A stretch of 64,000 bases of DNA from Bacillus sp. USDA818B3_A (GCF_009928415.1 NZ_JAABNN010000003.1:402145-466144); one strand, 5' to 3'; numbered from the stretch's first letter, positions 43,221 through 53,119 are shown. The notes: generated by a model from the sequence alone, not told the origin. A program made the numbers and translations.

Positions 43221-44108
43221 TTATTTAGTTGCTGTGATTTTTTTATGAATCATACTTCCGATCCATCTTGCTAATAGATTAAATAGCAAAACCGAAAGAA
43301 CTAGCACAGCTGCTGATCCGTTCGAAACTTCTTCAACATCGGGAATAAGCCCCTGTGTATTGACTGACCATATGTGTACAGCAAGCGTTTCGGCAGGACG
43401 GAAAATATTTAATGGAGACTGATCGGAAAATGGGTTCCAATTCGTATAATCAAGCCTTGGCGTCGACAGACCTGCAGTAAATAAAAGGGCAGCAGCTTCT
43501 CCAAATACCCTACCTGCCGCAAGGATGGCACCAGTTAAAATAGAAGGAAATGCACTTGGCAATATAACTGTTTTAATCGTATGCCAATGAGTAATTCCTA
43601 AAGCAAGACTGGCTTCTTTTAAATCACGGGGTACTGAACGAATCGCATCCTCACTTACCCGAACGAGTACTGGCAGATTAAATACGGTTAATGCCAAGGC
43701 TCCGCCAAGAATGGTATAACCCCAACCGGTTAAATTAACAAACATTAATAGACCAAACATCCCAATCACAATAGATGGAAGAGAGGCAAGTACTTCAATA
43801 CAAGAACGAATCATATTTGTAACTTTTCCGGGTTTTGCGTACTCAGCCATATAGATTCCTCCGCCAATACCAAGCGGAACGGTAATTAACATTGTAATAA
43901 ATAGAACGTAAAAGGAATTAAATAATTGATCACGAATTCCCCCGCCAGCCATCACATTGCTCGATGGGGATGTTAAAAAATCAAGTGAAATATGTTTAAA
44001 CCCGTTTACTAGGATAAAGGAAAATAAACCAACTAAAATTGAAATGATAATGATTGCAATGGCAACAAAGACTCCAGTAGCTAAACGATCAGCAGTTTTA
44101 CTATTCAT
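43221..44108 (-). CDS. pstA: Phosphate ABC transporter permease PstA
   Basis: A 295-residue permease with six membrane helices and the EAA loop (EASLALGITHWHTIKTVILP). ATG 44108 follows GGAGG at 8-nt spacing and overlaps the pstC stop as TAATG, so translation is coupled. It forms the channel with PstC. Confidence 0.96.
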   Translation of the reverse strand: MNSKTADRLATGVFVAIAIIIISILVGLFSFILVNGFKHISLDFLTSPSSNVMAGGGIRDQLFNSFYVLFITMLITVPLGIGGGIYMAEYAKPGKVTNMIRSCIEVLASLPSIVIGMFGLLMFVNLTGWGYTILGGALALTVFNLPVLVRVSEDAIRSVPRDLKEASLALGITHWHTIKTVILPSAFPSILTGAILAAGRVFGEAAALLFTAGLSTPRLDYTNWNPFSDQSPLNIFRPAETLAVHIWSVNTQGLIPDVEEVSNGSAAVLVLSVLLFNLLARWIGSMIHKKITATK

Positions 44109-45028
44109 TACATTTTCCTCCTTGATGATAGATAACGAATCAGGAGAATAAAAGCAAACGACATAACTAATAAGATTAGGCCCATGGACCATAGGGTATT
44201 ATTTTCAACACTGCCATATGTGGTATGTCCCATGTTTAAAGTAATAATTGTCGTTAACGTTGCCGATGCATCCAACAGGCTTGAAGGCAGGTCACGTACG
44301 TTTCCGATAACCATTTGAACGGCTAATGCTTCTCCAAATGCCCGCGCCATACCTAAAACTACAGCGGTGAGTAATGTAGGCATTGCAGCAGGAATAAGCA
44401 CCTTGCGAATGGTTTGCCAACGGGTTGCACCTAAGGCATAAGAGCCTTCTCTTAAGTTCTTTGGTAATGAACTCATCGCATCCGTCGCAATTGTAGTAAT
44501 TGTGGGTAAAATCATAATAGATAAAACGATCATTCCCGAAAGTAAACTAAATCCTAATCCGCCTACATGTTCTCTTACAAAGGGAACTAATACTGTAAGC
44601 CCGATGAATCCATAAACAACAGACGGAATACCAACCAATAGCTCAATGACTGGCTGTAATATTTTTCTTCCCCATGAAGGTGCAATCTCTGTCATGAATA
44701 TTGCTCCGCCAATCCCCAAAGGTGCCGCAATAAGTGCCGAAAGGAAGGTGACAGCAAATGAGCCGAAGATAAATGGAAGTACTCCATATTTGGGATTCGA
44801 TTTATCGGTAGGATTCCAATCAGCACTGGTTAAGAACTCAATAAGACTGACACCATTTTTAATGAACGATTGTAAACCTTTTGTGCCCAGGAAAATAGTA
44901 ATTGAAATTGTGGCTGATATCATAATCACTGCGCATAGGATCACAAGGATCTTTCCACGCAATTCACCATTGTTCCAATTCTTTTCAGATTTTAATAATC
45001 TCTCTTTTGCAGGAATAATTTTTTCCAT
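44108..45028 (-). CDS. pstC: Phosphate ABC transporter permease PstC
   Basis: A 306-residue permease with six helices and the EAA loop (EGSYALGATRWQTIRKVLIP). It has the long cytosolic N-terminus usual for PstC. It lies 82 bp downstream of pstS and overlaps pstA by 1 nt. Confidence 0.96.
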   Translation of the reverse strand: MEKIIPAKERLLKSEKNWNNGELRGKILVILCAVIMISATISITIFLGTKGLQSFIKNGVSLIEFLTSADWNPTDKSNPKYGVLPFIFGSFAVTFLSALIAAPLGIGGAIFMTEIAPSWGRKILQPVIELLVGIPSVVYGFIGLTVLVPFVREHVGGLGFSLLSGMIVLSIMILPTITTIATDAMSSLPKNLREGSYALGATRWQTIRKVLIPAAMPTLLTAVVLGMARAFGEALAVQMVIGNVRDLPSSLLDASATLTTIITLNMGHTTYGSVENNTLWSMGLILLVMSFAFILLIRYLSSRRKM

Positions 45029-45110
45029 AATGCACTAAACACCCCTAAATACGTCATAAGAGGGTAAATGCTGGTTCGCACTTACCCCGATATCCAATTA
45101 AACTGCCAGA

Positions 45111-46025
45111 TTATAAATCTTTTTGGTTCCCTTCAGCGTCACGTTCTACTTCCATTTTTGTAACAGGAAGATATCCTTGCTGCTTAAGCAGGTTATTTTG
45201 AATATCTTCTGACATCATATAGTCAAGGAACGCCTTCGCCAATCCTTCTGGCTCACCATTCGTATAGGAGTGTTGGTAAGCCCAAATTGGAAATTCACCT
45301 GATTGTACATTTTCAGCGGTTGGCTCCACTCCATCAATGGAAAGAGGTGCAACAGACTCATCGGTAAAGTATGAGAATGCAAGGTAACCAATGGCGCCAT
45401 CTGTTTCGTTAATAATCTTTTTAACTGTGTTGGAAGAATCCTCAGTAATTCCTTCTGCAGGTGTTGCACCATCTAGAGCGAATTTATTGAATACCGCACG
45501 AGTCCCTGAAGAATCAGGACGGTTTACAAGCACAATTTTTTGGTCTTTTCCGCCAAGTTCTTTCCAGTTTGTAATTTTACCAGTGAAGACTTTAATTAAA
45601 TCCTCTTTTTTAATATCTGTAATACCAACTTTGGGGTTAATTGCAGCAGTCATACCTACTACAGCTACTTTATGATCTACTAGTACATCAGCTGGGATGC
45701 CTTCTTTTTCTTCTGCAAAGACGTCAGAGTTACCAATTTGTACCGATCCTTCAGCAACTTGTGATAAGCCTGTACCAGAACCGCCGGCTTGTACTTGAAT
45801 ATCAACCTTCGGATTTTGAGCCATGAATTCTTCAGCGGCAGCTGCTACTAATGGCTGCATTGCAGATGAACCAGAAATAGATAGTGTACCTGAAAGTTCT
45901 TTTTCTTCTGCCGTGTTGTTGTTTCCTTCGGATTTATTTGTTGAAGCTCCCTCTCCACATGCAGCAGTGAAAATCATTAAAGCTGCAAACAATGTCAGTA
46001 GGCTAAGTTTTTTAAGACTCTTCAT
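45111..46025 (-). CDS. pstS: Phosphate-binding lipoprotein PstS
   Basis: A 304-residue lipoprotein; the signal ends at FTAAC (Cys23). The phosphate-binding fold is shown by SISGSSAMQPL, AGGSGTGLSQV and RPDSSGTRAVF. It delivers phosphate to PstC-PstA at the membrane surface. First gene of the operon and preceded by the PhoP repeats at 46100-46159. Confidence 0.97.
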   Translation of the reverse strand: MKSLKKLSLLTLFAALMIFTAACGEGASTNKSEGNNNTAEEKELSGTLSISGSSAMQPLVAAAAEEFMAQNPKVDIQVQAGGSGTGLSQVAEGSVQIGNSDVFAEEKEGIPADVLVDHKVAVVGMTAAINPKVGITDIKKEDLIKVFTGKITNWKELGGKDQKIVLVNRPDSSGTRAVFNKFALDGATPAEGITEDSSNTVKKIINETDGAIGYLAFSYFTDESVAPLSIDGVEPTAENVQSGEFPIWAYQHSYTNGEPEGLAKAFLDYMMSEDIQNNLLKQQGYLPVTKMEVERDAEGNQKDL

Positions 46026-46099
46026 TCTCTAATTCCCCCTAAGAAATTGGTAGTTATATAATGTTTGTCTGCCTTACATGATTAAGAATAAAGCATATT

Positions 46100-46159
46100 C
46101 GTAAAGGTAGTTTTAATGGAATGTAAAGGTTTTGTAAATCTATGTTTAGATATTGTAAA
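46100..46159 (-). promoter_or_regulatory. PhoP-binding region of the pst operon (six direct repeats)
   Basis: On the minus strand six hexamers related to TTTACA occur in order: TTTACA, TAAACA, TTTACA, TTTACA, TTAAAA and TTTACG, spaced 11, 10, 11, 11 and 11 bp. PhoP of Bacillus binds TT(A/T/C)ACA repeats with this helical spacing. The array ends about 75 bp before pstS, so the operon is predicted to be phosphate-starvation inducible. Confidence 0.85.
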
Positions 46160-46174
46160 TTCAGGGCAAACAAA

Positions 46175-46201
46175 AAACCTGTCAGTGTAACTGACAGGTT
46201 T
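46175..46201 (-). terminator. Terminator of pbpA
   Basis: AAACCTGTCAG pairs with CTGACAGGTTT around a 5-nt loop and is followed on the minus strand by TTTG. It lies between pbpA and the PhoP repeats. Confidence 0.88.
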
Positions 46202-46217
46202 CTAGTAAAATATTAAA

Positions 46218-48374
46218 TTATTGTCCCACTTCTGTGGTGCTTTGAGTAGATTCAGTTGTACTTTGGTCTGCTTGCTGCTCAGCACCTGAAGCGCCGTCAG
46301 TAGATTGACGTGTTTTCTTCAGGTCAAAGTAAGCATCCAACACTCTTCGTCCGATTAAATTGTTAATACTTGGTCCACTGCTGCCTTGATAAGCCCATGG
46401 CACTACAACAGCCACAGCTACCTCAGGGTTATCGGAAGGCGCATAGCTGACTAGACTCAAGTTCCAGACCTCTGTCCCGCGCTTCGTTTTATCTGAACCG
46501 TCATAAAAAGCCTGTGCCGTTCCTGTTTTCCCAGCCGGGTTGTAAGAGGCACTCCCAAAATAACTTTTTGCTGTACCATCCCCAACCTGCATAACCATCC
46601 GGAAGCCCTCTTGGACCCGTTCAATCCAAGCATCCTTCATATCGATACGATTTAAGACCTTAGTTTCCTTTTCTTCAACAATTGGCCCTAATTCATTCGT
46701 TTCCATTACTGGTTCCCGAATTTCCTTCACAATATGAGGCTGAACACGATTACCCCCGTTAGCAATGGTAGAGACGTATTGTGCTAACTGCATAGGTGTA
46801 TAGGTATCATATTGGCCGATCGCAAAGTCAAGAAGTTTACCTGGGGAGGTGTTTTCCGTTCCAGGAAACCCGCTCATTTCATTTGGCAAATCAATTCCAG
46901 TACGTGTCCCTAGACCAAATTGGCTAAATGATTGGCGCATCGTATTAAATGTCTTTGAAGTCTCCATATTAAGCGTTCCATTTGGAACATACTTTCCATT
47001 AGCCATCGCAATTACCGTTTTCCACATATATACGTTAGACGAAACTTGAAGTGCCCTTAAATCATTAATAGTTCCAAAGGTTTTCCATGATTTCTTTATA
47101 GGGGTGTTTTTAATCACTAGGGGTTCATCTCTTTGGTAGCTTCCTGGTTGAATGGCACCAGTTTGATAACCAGTTAAAATCGTCGCCCCTTTTACCGCTG
47201 ACCCCACGTTATACGAACTTGTAAACGTACCGCTTGCATAGTCCTTCATGACTGTCTTGCCATTCTCATCCTTGCCAATTAGTTTCCCAGCCATTGATAA
47301 TAATTCACCGGTATTAGGATTCATGACAACGACAAAGGCACGATCCATTACACCCGTATTTGGTTTGCTCTTAGCAGACCACATCTCTTCTTCAATGATT
47401 TTTTCAACCTGCTGCTGCAGCTGCATATCAATGGTTAAAACTAAATCGTTCCCGCGCTTTCCTTCCGAAACCACCTCTGTTGAAAGGACTTTCCCAGCTT
47501 TATCGGTTACTGTTTGAACTTTTGCCTTTTGACCATGAAGCACATCTTCATATTTCAATTCCAGGTAACTTTTCCCCACACGGTCATTTCTGCTATATCC
47601 CCGCGCAAGATATTTTTCTAACTGCTCCTTAGGGATCCCTGATTCAGAGGAAGTAACAGCCCCTAAAATAGATTTTAAAGTCTCTCCAAAAGCATACTTA
47701 CGTTCCCAGTCTGTAGTTGTATCAACACCAGGCAAGTTTTCTAAATTTTCACTGACAATTGCATATTCCTCAGCAGAAACATTCTTATTTTTAACAATTT
47801 GCGGAGTTAACGCATAACCACTATTGAATTTATTATAGATCGCGAGGGTTTGAAGCTCCTCTGTGTTAAAACTGTTTAGCTCCTTATCCGTAACCCGGTC
47901 AAGCTGCAACTGATAAATTTCCTTATCATCCAATTTATCTTGGTTATATAACGCCCATTCCTTTTTGGTTACTTTCGCTTTTGCCAACTTTGGATGTTTC
48001 ATAATCCAATAATCCTTTTTATCACGGACGGGGATCTTAGAGGTATCAATATCGATTAGTTTTGCTAACTTTTCAGCAGTATCAACCATCTCCTCTTGCG
48101 TCACATTTTGACTTTTTGTATAAGTAATCGCATTTAGAGGACTATTGTCTACAATTGTCTGACCATTTCTGTCATACATTTTCCCTCTTGGTACCGGGTT
48201 ATTTACTGTAATCTCTTCTGTCCGTTCAATTTCACGTTTAAAATCATCACCAAAGACAATTTGCAATTCTCCTAGACGGAGAACAAGAACAGAGAAAAGG
48301 ATAAACACCACAAAAAATACCATATTTAAACGAAAAGGGACATGTGTCTTTTTCTTTTTCTTTTTAAGGTTCAA
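46218..48374 (-). CDS. pbpA: Class B penicillin-binding protein 2A-type transpeptidase
   Basis: A 718-residue peptidoglycan transpeptidase anchored by one N-terminal helix. The transpeptidase motifs are SAVK (SxxK, in NVGSAVKGATI), SSN (SxN, in VSSNVYMW) and KTG (in GKTGTAQAFY). The dimerisation domain spans about 60-270. The C-terminus has a Ser/Thr/Gln-rich tail. The start is TTG 48374 with GGAAGTG upstream. It sits between yqgE and pstS as in B. subtilis (yqgF). Confidence 0.95.
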   Translation of the reverse strand: MNLKKKKKKTHVPFRLNMVFFVVFILFSVLVLRLGELQIVFGDDFKREIERTEEITVNNPVPRGKMYDRNGQTIVDNSPLNAITYTKSQNVTQEEMVDTAEKLAKLIDIDTSKIPVRDKKDYWIMKHPKLAKAKVTKKEWALYNQDKLDDKEIYQLQLDRVTDKELNSFNTEELQTLAIYNKFNSGYALTPQIVKNKNVSAEEYAIVSENLENLPGVDTTTDWERKYAFGETLKSILGAVTSSESGIPKEQLEKYLARGYSRNDRVGKSYLELKYEDVLHGQKAKVQTVTDKAGKVLSTEVVSEGKRGNDLVLTIDMQLQQQVEKIIEEEMWSAKSKPNTGVMDRAFVVVMNPNTGELLSMAGKLIGKDENGKTVMKDYASGTFTSSYNVGSAVKGATILTGYQTGAIQPGSYQRDEPLVIKNTPIKKSWKTFGTINDLRALQVSSNVYMWKTVIAMANGKYVPNGTLNMETSKTFNTMRQSFSQFGLGTRTGIDLPNEMSGFPGTENTSPGKLLDFAIGQYDTYTPMQLAQYVSTIANGGNRVQPHIVKEIREPVMETNELGPIVEEKETKVLNRIDMKDAWIERVQEGFRMVMQVGDGTAKSYFGSASYNPAGKTGTAQAFYDGSDKTKRGTEVWNLSLVSYAPSDNPEVAVAVVVPWAYQGSSGPSINNLIGRRVLDAYFDLKKTRQSTDGASGAEQQADQSTTESTQSTTEVGQ

Positions 48375-48523
48375 GTTCTATATACACTTCCTTTACTCTT
48401 ACATAACTTTATTTATTTTATCGGATAATCTTCTATTTTTCTATGAATAACCCTTACCAATTTTGTTAAAAATCCTGGACCAATATGAGGCGATTTTTTG
48501 AACCAGTCTTTTCTCTGCAAAAA

Positions 48524-48550
48524 AAGCGATGAGTGTTAAACTCATCGCTT
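48524..48550 (-). terminator. Terminator of the MFS gene
   Basis: AAGCGATGAG pairs with CTCATCGCTT around a 7-nt loop and is followed on the minus strand by TTTTTTT. Confidence 0.85.
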
Positions 48551-49767
48551 CATGCCGCAGGCAATTGTACCCGCCTAATGAATAAATATATCAATAGATG
48601 ACCGGCACCTAAAAAGAATAACAAGATTGGAATACTTTGCTCTTCATTAAACCAGGTGATCGCTGCTAAGAAAGATAAGATGGATACTATTCTGCCAAGA
48701 TTGAGGTATATTTCCCGGACAACAATGTACTCAATTCTCATTTCTGCTGCTTTCCAGCCAGACCCGATTACATCGTATGTAGTTGAACTATATGGAACCA
48801 GCAATAGCGGATAAGCTATCGCTATCATCCCTCCATATAATAGCAATTTTACAAAATTCAAATCCCAAATGATCAAAAGAACTGAAGCGTAAAGAATAAT
48901 CCCGCCAATGAGAATGGCTTTTTTTCGATTGTTTTTCTTGATCAATCGCGAGGCGAAATAATAAGCGACAAAGGATATTCCTGAATTGATCAGGCCAAAT
49001 GTACCTAAAGACATTTCACTTCCCGTTGAAATATAAACAAATACCGAAATGACAAACGCAAATGTTCCCTCGCGCAACCCCTGAAAAAAATGAGCATTTG
49101 TAACGAGGCGCCAGTTATCGTTTTGCTTTCTTTCCTCTAAAATCCTCTTAAAGCAGTACCTTCCAGAAGCAGGGCGCCGTTTTAATGAAAAACTTAAAAA
49201 CACAGCCAAACCGAATAATGCCAGTGACAATCCAAAAACAAACGTATATCCAGCAAATTTCTCAAATCTGGTTATAATTAATCCCGCAGCAATAGGGCCA
49301 ATCATTCCACCCGCAGACGATAATATTCCTAAAAAGCCATTAAAAAAATCCCTGGTCTCCGGTTCGGTTATTTCAAATGTTAACACGTTATAAGCCAGCC
49401 AGTAAAAACCATAACCCATTCCCAAGAGTGCCCCCAAAAGAAGTAAGTAGGTAGAGGCTTGCGTTCCGGTAAGGAGTACCGCTAAGTAAAACATAGCTAA
49501 TAAGATGACACCAATTCGAAGAACAATCACTCTATCAATTTTTTTTGCCCAACGTCCTGCTAAGATAAACGTTAACGGTTGTAATACAACGATTGAGAGG
49601 TTAAATAGGGCAATATCGGAATACTTTCCTGTTTGCTTCCAAAGATAAATATTCACGAATGTGTTGGACAAGGCTACACTCAGTGAGTACAACCCGCCTA
49701 TAATAAGCAATAGTGATAAGTCTTTTGTTAGTTCAACGTCACCTAAAATCTTAAATTTTTTTGCCAT
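48550..49767 (-). CDS. yqgE: MFS-family membrane protein YqgE
   Basis: A 405-residue protein with about 12 membrane helices and the MFS fold. The A-motif-like loop is AGRWAKKIDRVIVLRIG and a central cytosolic loop is KRRPASGRYCFKRILEERKQ. The substrate is unknown. It matches YqgE between pbpA and sodA. It is preceded by an A/T-rich region and followed by its own terminator. Confidence 0.88.
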   Translation of the reverse strand: MAKKFKILGDVELTKDLSLLLIIGGLYSLSVALSNTFVNIYLWKQTGKYSDIALFNLSIVVLQPLTFILAGRWAKKIDRVIVLRIGVILLAMFYLAVLLTGTQASTYLLLLGALLGMGYGFYWLAYNVLTFEITEPETRDFFNGFLGILSSAGGMIGPIAAGLIITRFEKFAGYTFVFGLSLALFGLAVFLSFSLKRRPASGRYCFKRILEERKQNDNWRLVTNAHFFQGLREGTFAFVISVFVYISTGSEMSLGTFGLINSGISFVAYYFASRLIKKNNRKKAILIGGIILYASVLLIIWDLNFVKLLLYGGMIAIAYPLLLVPYSSTTYDVIGSGWKAAEMRIEYIVVREIYLNLGRIVSILSFLAAITWFNEEQSIPILLFFLGAGHLLIYLFIRRVQLPAA

Positions 49768-49856
49768 AAAAAAAACTCCCCTTTGTCATAAGGGTAGTCT
49801 TTATCAAGAAGTTATTTCTTATACAAATATTAAGCGAAGAACAAGCCGTAAAAAAA

Positions 49857-49873
49857 GACAGCTAAAAGCTGCC
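49857..49873 (-). terminator. Terminator of sodA
   Basis: GACAGCT and AGCTGCC form a hairpin with a short loop, flanked by TTTTTTT on the minus strand, just after the sodA stop. Confidence 0.75.
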
Positions 49874-49884
49874 TTTTTTAACCA

Positions 49885-50493
49885 TTACTTCGCAGCGTTA
49901 TAACGCTTTGAAACTTCATCCCAGTTAACTACATTCCAGAAAGAAGAAATATAATCAGGGCGTTTGTTTTGATATTTTAAATAGTAAGCATGCTCCCAAA
50001 CATCAAGACCAAGGATAGGTGTTTTTCCTTCCATTAATGGAGAATCTTGATTTGGAGTGCTTGAAACTTCTAATTCACCATTATTTACAGATAACCAAGC
50101 CCAGCCAGAGCCGAAACGAGTAGTTGCTGCTTTAGCGAATTCTTCTTTAAAACTTTCTAAGCTGCCAAATTTGCTATTGATTGCGTCAGCTAATTCACCA
50201 GTTGGGGCACCGCCGCCGTTTGGAGAAAGGATTTGCCAGAATAAAGAGTGGTTAGCATGTCCGCCGCCATTGTTGCGTACAGCTGTACGTGCAGCTTCTG
50301 GAACCGCATCCAAATTAGAAATAACTTCCTCTACTGATTTTGAAAGTAATTCTTCGTTTCCTGCTAATGCATTATTTAAATTTGTTACATATGTGTTATG
50401 GTGACGAGTGTGGTGAATATTCATTGTTTCTTTGTCAATGTGTGGTTCTAGTGCATCTTCTGCATAAGGTAATTGTGGTAATTCAAATGCCAT
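49885..50493 (-). CDS. sodA: Manganese superoxide dismutase
   Basis: A 202-residue Mn/Fe-type superoxide dismutase. Metal ligands lie in [15 protein letters not shown] (His27), HANHSLFW (His), [13 protein letters not shown] (Asp and His). GSGWAWL and QDSPLMEG are family features. It protects the cytosol from superoxide and is also important for spore-coat cross-linking in Bacillus. Its neighbour on the other strand is an Fnr-like oxygen regulator. Confidence 0.98.
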   Translation of the reverse strand: MAFELPQLPYAEDALEPHIDKETMNIHHTRHHNTYVTNLNNALAGNEELLSKSVEEVISNLDAVPEAARTAVRNNGGGHANHSLFWQILSPNGGGAPTGELADAINSKFGSLESFKEEFAKAATTRFGSGWAWLSVNNGELEVSSTPNQDSPLMEGKTPILGLDVWEHAYYLKYQNKRPDYISSFWNVVNWDEVSKRYNAAK

Positions 50494-50798
50494 GGTTAAT
50501 TCCTCCTATGTACGATTAATTTTTAGGGCTTTAGCTGCTTATAACCAAAATGATTTATAAGAATATTTCTAAAGCTTTACTTTAAAGATACCAAAGTTGA
50601 TTTTTCCTTTCAAATAAAATGCTTGATTAAACCCAACATAAATACAATGTCCTTTTGTCAGAAATTTATACTCTTAAAAACAATCTCCCAGCTTACTAAA
50701 ATCTTTCGAAAATTTGTCATGATTCATTCAGCTGGCTTTCTGTCAACGATTTTTGTCATATCCCCCCATAAATCGCTTCCATAATGGGTTATGCCTTA

Positions 50799-50827
50799 TT
50801 GACATGTTATTTATAAAGGATTTTAAT
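50799..50827 (+). promoter_or_regulatory. Sigma-A type promoter of the Fnr-like gene
   Basis: TTGACA (50799-50804), a 17-bp spacer and TTTAAT (50822-50827) lie 32 bp before the start codon. The remainder of the 356-bp gap between sodA and this gene is AT-rich and includes the sodA promoter region; no TGTGA-N6-TCACA Fnr site is obvious. Confidence 0.65.
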
Positions 50828-50858
50828 CAAATTGTAAGGGTGAAAAGGAGTGACAAAT

Positions 50859-51554
50859 ATGCAAATGACAAGCATTTCGATATATAATCTGATGGTTCAT
50901 TTTTTCCAAAAAAGTGAGCCCATTCAAAAAGTTAAAAATGGGACTGCGCTATTTCATGAAAAAGACCCGGTTGAGTATGTTTATTTACTACTAAAAGGGA
51001 GCATTGCGCTTGGCAGGGTTCATTTACGGGGTAAGGATTTTATTTTAAAAGTCTTAAGTGAAAAGGAAATCATTGTTGAGTATCAGCTTTTTAAATCCAA
51101 GCCTCAATACCAGTTTTATGCTAAGGCACTAACCGATTGTGAATTACTTCAAATTAAAAGAGAACAATTTGAAGAATTTATCTTAACAGACCCAGAAGCT
51201 ATGAATGCTTTTGTTGCATGGCTAAGCACTGGATATTTAAAGGCCCAGATGAAATGTCAAGACTTAATAATGAATGGCAAAAAAGGCAGCTTATATTCCA
51301 TCCTTATCCGGTTATGTAACTCTTATGGAGTAAAAACTGAAAACGGTCTATTGATCGACCTTCCGTTAACCCACCAAGAACTTGCAAACTTAACATATGG
51401 CACTAGAGAGGTCATCCAACGTGCTTTAAAAGAGCTCCGAGAAAAGGATGTTATTTTATATGAAAATCAAAAATTCACGATAAAGAACCTAGCCTATTTA
51501 AAAACGGAAGTTGATTGCCAAAACTGTCCACTGGAAATTTGCGGGATCAATTAA
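50859..51554 (+). CDS. fnr: Crp/Fnr-family regulator with C-terminal [4Fe-4S] cysteines
   Basis: A 231-residue protein with an N-terminal cyclic-nucleotide-like sensory domain (10-125), a dimer helix and a C-terminal winged HTH (LTHQELANLTYGTREVIQRALKEL). The C-terminus CQNCPLEIC is C-x2-C-x4-C (Cys220, 223, 228), as in B. subtilis Fnr, where an Asp is the fourth cluster ligand; the equivalent Asp is in CQDLIMNGKKG (about 135). So it is probably an oxygen-responsive activator. ATG 50859 has AAAGGAG 8 nt upstream. Whether it is the orthologue of Fnr or a paralogue cannot be settled here. Confidence 0.87.
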   Translation: MQMTSISIYNLMVHFFQKSEPIQKVKNGTALFHEKDPVEYVYLLLKGSIALGRVHLRGKDFILKVLSEKEIIVEYQLFKSKPQYQFYAKALTDCELLQIKREQFEEFILTDPEAMNAFVAWLSTGYLKAQMKCQDLIMNGKKGSLYSILIRLCNSYGVKTENGLLIDLPLTHQELANLTYGTREVIQRALKELREKDVILYENQKFTIKNLAYLKTEVDCQNCPLEICGIN

Positions 51555-51587
51555 CTATTACTCAGGCCAATTAAATTTTTAAAAGCC

Positions 51588-51617
51588 AAAAGCCACTTGG
51601 GTATCGCAAGTGGCTTT
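51588..51617. terminator. Bidirectional terminator between fnr-like gene and yqgC
   Basis: AAAGCCACTT pairs with AAGTGGCTTT around a 10-nt loop, between convergent genes. Confidence 0.85.
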
Positions 51618-51618
51618 A

Positions 51619-52110
51619 TTATAAAACTTCCATAAAAAAGTAACCAACCATAATGAGTTGAATGATGGTTTTTGTAACAACGCTGCTTACAAATCCAATT
51701 ACCGAGCCAACTCCGACCTTCACACTTTCACTAAAAGATCTTCTATGAACTAACAGCTCGGCTATTATCGCCCCAATGAAAGGCCCAATTAATATTCCGA
51801 AGATTGGAATGACAAACGGTCCTGCTATAATACCAATGGTACTTCCCCACACCCCCGCCTTCGAACCGCCGTATTTTTTTATGCCAATTGCGTTTGCGAT
51901 ATAATCCGCTGCAAACAATAAGACTACGAACAATCCTTGAATGATCCAAAACAGCCAATTAAATGGCGCAAAGGAAAAAAACACTCCATATAAAAGAAAT
52001 CCAGCTAGTAAAAACAAAACACTCGGGATAATCGGATAGACTAAGCCAATAAAGGCTACTAAGAACAAAATACTAATAATAACCCAATAAACGATTTCCA
52101 TCGCTCTCAC
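51619..52110 (-). CDS. yqgC: DUF456 membrane protein YqgC
   Basis: A 163-residue protein with four or five hydrophobic segments and Gly-rich helices (GIIAGPFVIPIFGILIGPFIGAI) typical of DUF456. It matches YqgC of B. subtilis near sodA. Role unknown. Divergent from yqgB. Confidence 0.88.
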   Translation of the reverse strand: MRAMEIVYWVIISILFLVAFIGLVYPIIPSVLFLLAGFLLYGVFFSFAPFNWLFWIIQGLFVVLLFAADYIANAIGIKKYGGSKAGVWGSTIGIIAGPFVIPIFGILIGPFIGAIIAELLVHRRSFSESVKVGVGSVIGFVSSVVTKTIIQLIMVGYFFMEVL

Positions 52111-52264
52111 CCTCCTTCTGTAATTAACTTCTACGAATGAGCGTCAAAATGGTTTCGATGCCGCTACTTTCTTGTATATCTCAATGACACAGGCTACAAT
52201 AGAATTTGAATTCTTATTCTCTTGAACTCGTTTATAATTTTGTTTTCTCTAAAGGTGGTTATTT

Positions 52265-53044
52265 ATGAATATCTTCAAGCAATTTTTTAAAAGTATCTAT
52301 TCCCCAAGGGATATTGCCTTATTCCGGTTTCAGGGAATTGGAAAAACAATTCTTTATGTGTTTTTCTTGACCTTCGTTTCCATCCTGCCATCTATTATTT
52401 ATTTCAGTACTGCCCTGATTGAAGGGATAGATGCTGCAAAAACAATCCTAAAAGACGAGGCTCCGTCCTTCTCAGTACAAAATGGACGCCTGACAGCTAA
52501 AACAGATGTACCTGTTACCATCGACAAAGGAAATTTTACAATCATTATTGACCCTACAGGAGCGATGTCTGAAGAAGATGCGGCCGAGGCAGGAAATGCA
52601 TTTGCTTTATTGAAGGATAAATTTGCTTTAGCCTCAGCCGGAACCGTTGAATCCTATCCTTATTCAATGATGACTGATTTACATATTACCAATAACAATT
52701 TGTTCAACTTTTTAGATACAATCGGTGGAATGAAAGGAATTATCATTCCGGTTGTCTCATTGTTTATCTATTTATTCTCAAGTGCTGCCAGTTTCATTGA
52801 GGTTTCTGTTTTAGCCTTGATCGGCTTAGCGTTAAAAGGAAGTAAAAAACTGAATTATAGACAAATGTGGCGAATGGCTGCATATAGCGAAACATTGCCT
52901 ACGGTGTTTTTCACCATTATGACTACCCTAAGAACAGCCGTACCAAACAGTTTCATTATTAATTGGTTCGTTGTCATCATTGTGTTATATCTCGCGATTA
53001 AAGAAGTGCCAAAACCTAAAAGCGCCCAAAAAGACGTCCTTTAA
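52265..53044 (+). CDS. yqgB: DUF1189 membrane protein YqgB
   Basis: A 259-residue protein with an N-terminal helix (about 27-50), an extracytoplasmic domain (55-155) and four C-terminal helices. It belongs to DUF1189. It is related in layout to membrane proteins involved in maltose or unknown transport; the function here is unknown. ATG 52265 follows AAAGGTGG. Confidence 0.86.
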   Translation: MNIFKQFFKSIYSPRDIALFRFQGIGKTILYVFFLTFVSILPSIIYFSTALIEGIDAAKTILKDEAPSFSVQNGRLTAKTDVPVTIDKGNFTIIIDPTGAMSEEDAAEAGNAFALLKDKFALASAGTVESYPYSMMTDLHITNNNLFNFLDTIGGMKGIIIPVVSLFIYLFSSAASFIEVSVLALIGLALKGSKKLNYRQMWRMAAYSETLPTVFFTIMTTLRTAVPNSFIINWFVVIIVLYLAIKEVPKPKSAQKDVL

Positions 53045-53058
53045 AAGGGCGTTTTTTT
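53034..53058 (+). terminator. Terminator after yqgB
   Basis: ACGTCCTTT pairs with AAAGGGCGT and is followed by seven T; the stem includes the yqgB stop codon. Confidence 0.82.
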
Positions 53059-53119
53059 GTTCTAATCTAGTGTGGACAAGCATACCAATGTACAAACACC
53101 CCATATGGAGGCATGTCCC

